Positions 37,582 to 40,325 of a DNA stretch of 40,325 nucleotides are shown here, in pieces. The stretch is taken from contig JAHDGV010000005.1 in the NCBI GenBank assembly GCA_020631655.1, forward strand, positions 1 through 40,325. Reading direction: 5' to 3'. The position numbers and the translations under genes are program-made. Source of the stretch: Chloroflexota bacterium. Its GTDB lineage: Bacteria > Chloroflexota > Anaerolineae > Promineifilales > Promineifilaceae. The notes under the pieces are model-generated. The model saw only the letters and a list, made by a program, of their open reading frames with translations, did not search any database and was not told the DNA's origin. How positions within the stretch are numbered: the first letter of the stretch is position 1; each line of letters opens with the position of its first letter.

Positions 37582-38649
37582 CTAACCTATTGTCAGTGTC
37601 CAACCAAAGCGGTCAGGGATACGGCCGAACTGAATGCCGGTGAGCTCGTCGTACAAATGACGAGTGACTGAGCCAACTTCGTTGTTGTTCACAATCACAT
37701 CTTCACCCTTGTAACCCATTTTGCCGATTGGTGCGATCACGGCCGCAGTCCCACAGGCAAAAGCCTCGGTACATGCACCAGATTTTATATCAGCCAGCAA
37801 CTCATCAATATCAATCATGCGCTCTTCTGTTTCGTAACCTAGGTCTTTGGCCAAAATCAGCAGAGAATCACGCGTGACGCCGGGCAAAATCGTGCCGGTT
37901 AAAGGAGAAGTGACCAGCTTGTTTCCATACACAAAGCAGATGTTCATCCCACCCATCTCTTCCACGTAACGTCGCTCAATCGCATCGAGCCAAACAACTT
38001 GTTTATAGCCAGCTTTGATCGCTTTATCGGTTGCATGCAGGCTGGCCGCATAGTTGCCGCCGGTTTTAGCTTCGCCCACGCCGCCACGAACGGCCCGCAC
38101 ATACTCATCTTCAACAAAAACAGAGATTGGAGCAAAGCCGTTGGCAAAGTAAGGGTCAACCGGGCTGAGCAGGATAAAAAAGAGTGCTTCGTTTCCGTTA
38201 AGCGATCCGATTGTTTCTTCGCTACACACAAGCGTCGGCCGGATATAGAGCGATGAGTCTGGCTGGCTAGGAACCCACTCATGGTCCAGCTCAATCAGCT
38301 TCACAATTGCCTCTAAATGTTCCTCTTCATCCATCTGCGGTAGCTCCATCCGTTTGGCCGAGCGATTGAACCGTTTGATATTTTGATCGATCCGAAACAG
38401 ATTGATCTTCCCATCCGGCCGACGATACGCTTTGGTCCCCTCAAAAATTTCTTGAGCATAATGAAAAACCGACATCGATAGGCTCATAGAAATGGGGCCA
38501 TACGGTTGGATTTGAGCATCCTCCCAGCCGCCTTCGCCAGAATACTGACGGGTGAGCATATGGTTGCTAAATGTGCGGCCGAAACCAAATTTGCCGTCTG
38601 GCAAGCTACGAGCTTGTGCTTCATCAATTTTATTTAATTCAATTTTCAT
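37582..38649 (-). CDS. ilvE: Branched-chain amino acid aminotransferase
   Basis: IFEGTKAYRRPDGKINLFR; GGNYAASLHATDKAIKAGYKQVVWLDA; GTAAVIAPIG. Confidence 0.95.
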   Translation of the reverse strand: MKIELNKIDEAQARSLPDGKFGFGRTFSNHMLTRQYSGEGGWEDAQIQPYGPISMSLSMSVFHYAQEIFEGTKAYRRPDGKINLFRIDQNIKRFNRSAKRMELPQMDEEEHLEAIVKLIELDHEWVPSQPDSSLYIRPTLVCSEETIGSLNGNEALFFILLSPVDPYFANGFAPISVFVEDEYVRAVRGGVGEAKTGGNYAASLHATDKAIKAGYKQVVWLDAIERRYVEEMGGMNICFVYGNKLVTSPLTGTILPGVTRDSLLILAKDLGYETEERMIDIDELLADIKSGACTEAFACGTAAVIAPIGKMGYKGEDVIVNNNEVGSVTRHLYDELTGIQFGRIPDRFGWTLTIG

Positions 38650-38816
38650 CCTAACAAATCTCCAAATGTTTCGTTTGGTGCTCTATTTTGCTCAAAGGGT
38701 CAATCTGAAACAGAATCAATGACAAAGGATTTTGCAAAACAATTCAACCCATATCAAGTCTAGCGATTTTTGACATTAATCAAGAAACTCATATAGCTCG
38801 CCAACTGTAGACACAA

Positions 38817-38852
38817 AAAAAGCGGGGCGATATTTCTATCACCCCGCTTTTA
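38817..38852 (-). terminator. Terminator downstream of FKBP gene
   Basis: aaaaaagcggggcgata-tttc-tatcaccccgctttt, 12-bp stem with one G-U-type mismatch. Confidence 0.85.
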
Positions 38853-38873
38853 ATCAGTTTCAGTCTTCTTGGA

Positions 38874-39605
38874 CTATTGTGAGCCAACAATCTCAACTAA
38901 TTCAACTTCGAAAATAAGTGTCGCGTTGGGCGGGATGGTTGGAGGGCTACCCTGTGCACCATATGCCAATGCAGATGGAATGGTTAGGATCGCTTTTTCA
39001 CCCACAGTCATCTCAGCAATTCCAATTTCCCAGCCGGGGATCACAAAGCCTTGACCCAATGGGAATTCAATCGGTTCACCCCGATCAATCGAGCTATCAA
39101 ATACGGTTCCATCTTCAAGCGTACCTGTGTAGTGAACGCGTACGGTATCCCCTTCTTGAGGTTGTGCGCCGTCCCCTTCTTCAAGAACTTCACGTTCAAC
39201 ATCTAAAATATTCAAGATTTCAATCTCGAAGTGGAGATCAGCGTTGGGTGGAATTGAAGGAGGAGCACCTTGCTCACCAAAAGCGTCTTCGGCCGGTACA
39301 TCAACCGAAATCAGGTCGCCTACTTTTTTGCCCTCAAAGATGGGATCCCAGCCGGGGAAGAAAATCCCTTCACCGTATGGGAAAACAATTGGTTGGCCAA
39401 CTTCATTCGTGTCAACAAATACGTCGCCGGTATCAACTAAGGAGCCTACCATAGCAATTTCAAGAAAATCCCCATCTTGAATCAAGCCATCGCTAGACAT
39501 GCTATCACCACCGCTACTATCTGCAGGTGGTCCACCCGGAGGAGGTCCGCAAGCCGCAAGGAAAGCGGCAAATACGACAAATAAAATACTCAGTTTAAAT
39601 TTCAC
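38874..39605 (-). CDS. Lipoprotein with two tandem FKBP-type PPIase domains
   Basis: GTG start (AGGAGA upstream); lipobox FLAAC; second domain [18 protein letters not shown]...[15 protein letters not shown]...[25 protein letters not shown]; first domain similar but divergent. Confidence 0.9.
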   Translation of the reverse strand: MKFKLSILFVVFAAFLAACGPPPGGPPADSSGGDSMSSDGLIQDGDFLEIAMVGSLVDTGDVFVDTNEVGQPIVFPYGEGIFFPGWDPIFEGKKVGDLISVDVPAEDAFGEQGAPPSIPPNADLHFEIEILNILDVEREVLEEGDGAQPQEGDTVRVHYTGTLEDGTVFDSSIDRGEPIEFPLGQGFVIPGWEIGIAEMTVGEKAILTIPSALAYGAQGSPPTIPPNATLIFEVELVEIVGSQ

Positions 39606-39823
39606 AATTATCTCCTGATCCATGACAATGGATTTGGTAATTTAATTAAGATGTTGTCAGACCAAGAGGTCACTATGCTTTCAAGGTCGCTATGCATCCA
39701 AGATCTTGAAAATACATCTTTGCATTATAAAGTTTAGGTTGAAAAGGGAGGAAGGCTTACACAGCAATTTGCTTAGGAACGTGACTTAAATAACTGTTCC
39801 AACTAAATCGCAGTTCCTGCCAA

Positions 39824-39882
39824 ACTGAAGTTTAAATCACTAGAAATCAATTTACAGATGGGACAGTTTTTTAAACTTCAGT
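39824..39882. repeat. 13-bp perfect inverted repeat
   Basis: actgaagtttaaa (39824-39836) / tttaaacttcagt (39870-39882). Confidence 0.85.
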
Positions 39883-39974
39883 CCTTAAGCAATCGAATGT
39901 AGAGGAGTATAACAGGCCAAATGAAGTTTGTCAGAGGTTATTAGGAAAATTATGTAGGTAAAAAAGGTGAGATT

Positions 39975-40110
39975 CAAAGAGTGAGTAAGGCCTATTCTGA
40001 AAATTAATTAGGATGAATCATTGCAAATTTTCAGAATAGGCTCGAGGCGTTTTCGGTTTGATTATTTTTATTTTTCCGAAAACGCCCAATTGCACAAGAT
40101 TCACTCTTTG
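39975..40110. repeat. Nested three-stem inverted-repeat element
   Basis: Outer caaagagtga/tcactctttg (39975-39984/40101-40110); inner gcctattctgaaaatt/aattttcagaataggc (39990-40005/40026-40041) and ggcgttttcgg/ccgaaaacgcc (40046-40056/40076-40086). Confidence 0.9.
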
Positions 40111-40131
40111 ATCTACCAGCTCCGGCAAAGA

Positions 40132-40325
40132 TTACGGCTCTATCGGTTCTTCGGCTAGGCGGACAACGCACAACACATAATCCGCTTCCGTTTCTTCAGA
40201 ACTACACCGTGGGTCTTTGCTCCACCCGAGGCTACTTAACGTTGGTGCTTCTTCATTTCGATTAAAATTCCCGAATTCGGCCGTCGGTAACGGCGTCATT
40301 GTAGGTGTCGGGGTCATTGTTGGCT
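40132..40325 (-). CDS. C-terminal part of a Pro/Thr-linker protein truncated at the right edge
   Basis: Frame continues upstream of the ORF-track Met to the edge: ..PTMTPTPTMTPLPTAEFGNFNRNEEAP. Confidence 0.6.
   Translation of the reverse strand, partial: PTMTPTPTMTPLPTAEFGNFNRNEEAPTLSSLGWSKDPRCSSEETEADYVLCVVRLAEEPIEP

Noticed and set aside
1-40325. CRISPR arrays, rRNA, integrases, transposases, anti-phage cassettes
   Set aside because: No spaced direct-repeat array or diagnostic proteins seen; heptad arrays are period 7 without spacers and are not CRISPR.

Overview
Interpretation from sequence only; no searches were run. The window is a chromosomal segment of a Chloroflexota-like (Anaerolineae-type) bacterium; the taxonomy is an inference from Pro/Thr-linker proteins and gene style. 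A minus-strand complex I operon (nuoA-nuoM, no nuoN) fills 2.6-16.5 kb. To its left is a truncated ricin-B-type lectin gene, absent from the supplied ORF track because it runs off the edge. It is divergent from a membrane-anchored HTH protein with a duplicated extracytoplasmic sensor-like region. To the right are housekeeping and accessory genes: CAP-domain protein, TolB-like lipoprotein, Fur/Zur with a metal ABC transporter, an aldo/keto reductase-RidA fusion, SthA, Ldh2, an MFS/MBL-lipoprotein/histidine-phosphatase/AraC cluster, a GluR0-like receptor channel, metallophosphoesterase, SpoU methyltransferase, MBL hydrolase, ABC-F, IlvE and a tandem-FKBP lipoprotein. The strongest unexplained signals are: (1) about 75-80 nt intercistronic spacers built of period-7 DNA repeats in inverted arms that end exactly 3 nt before start codons lacking an obvious Shine-Dalgarno; (2) the palindrome CGGCCG, counted by eye at about 120 copies against about 8 expected; (3) an exact 16-mer shared between the AraC gene promoter and the MFS/MBL promoter, suggesting a small regulon; (4) a nested three-stem inverted-repeat element at 39975-40110. 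No CRISPR array, tRNA, rRNA or transposase was seen.
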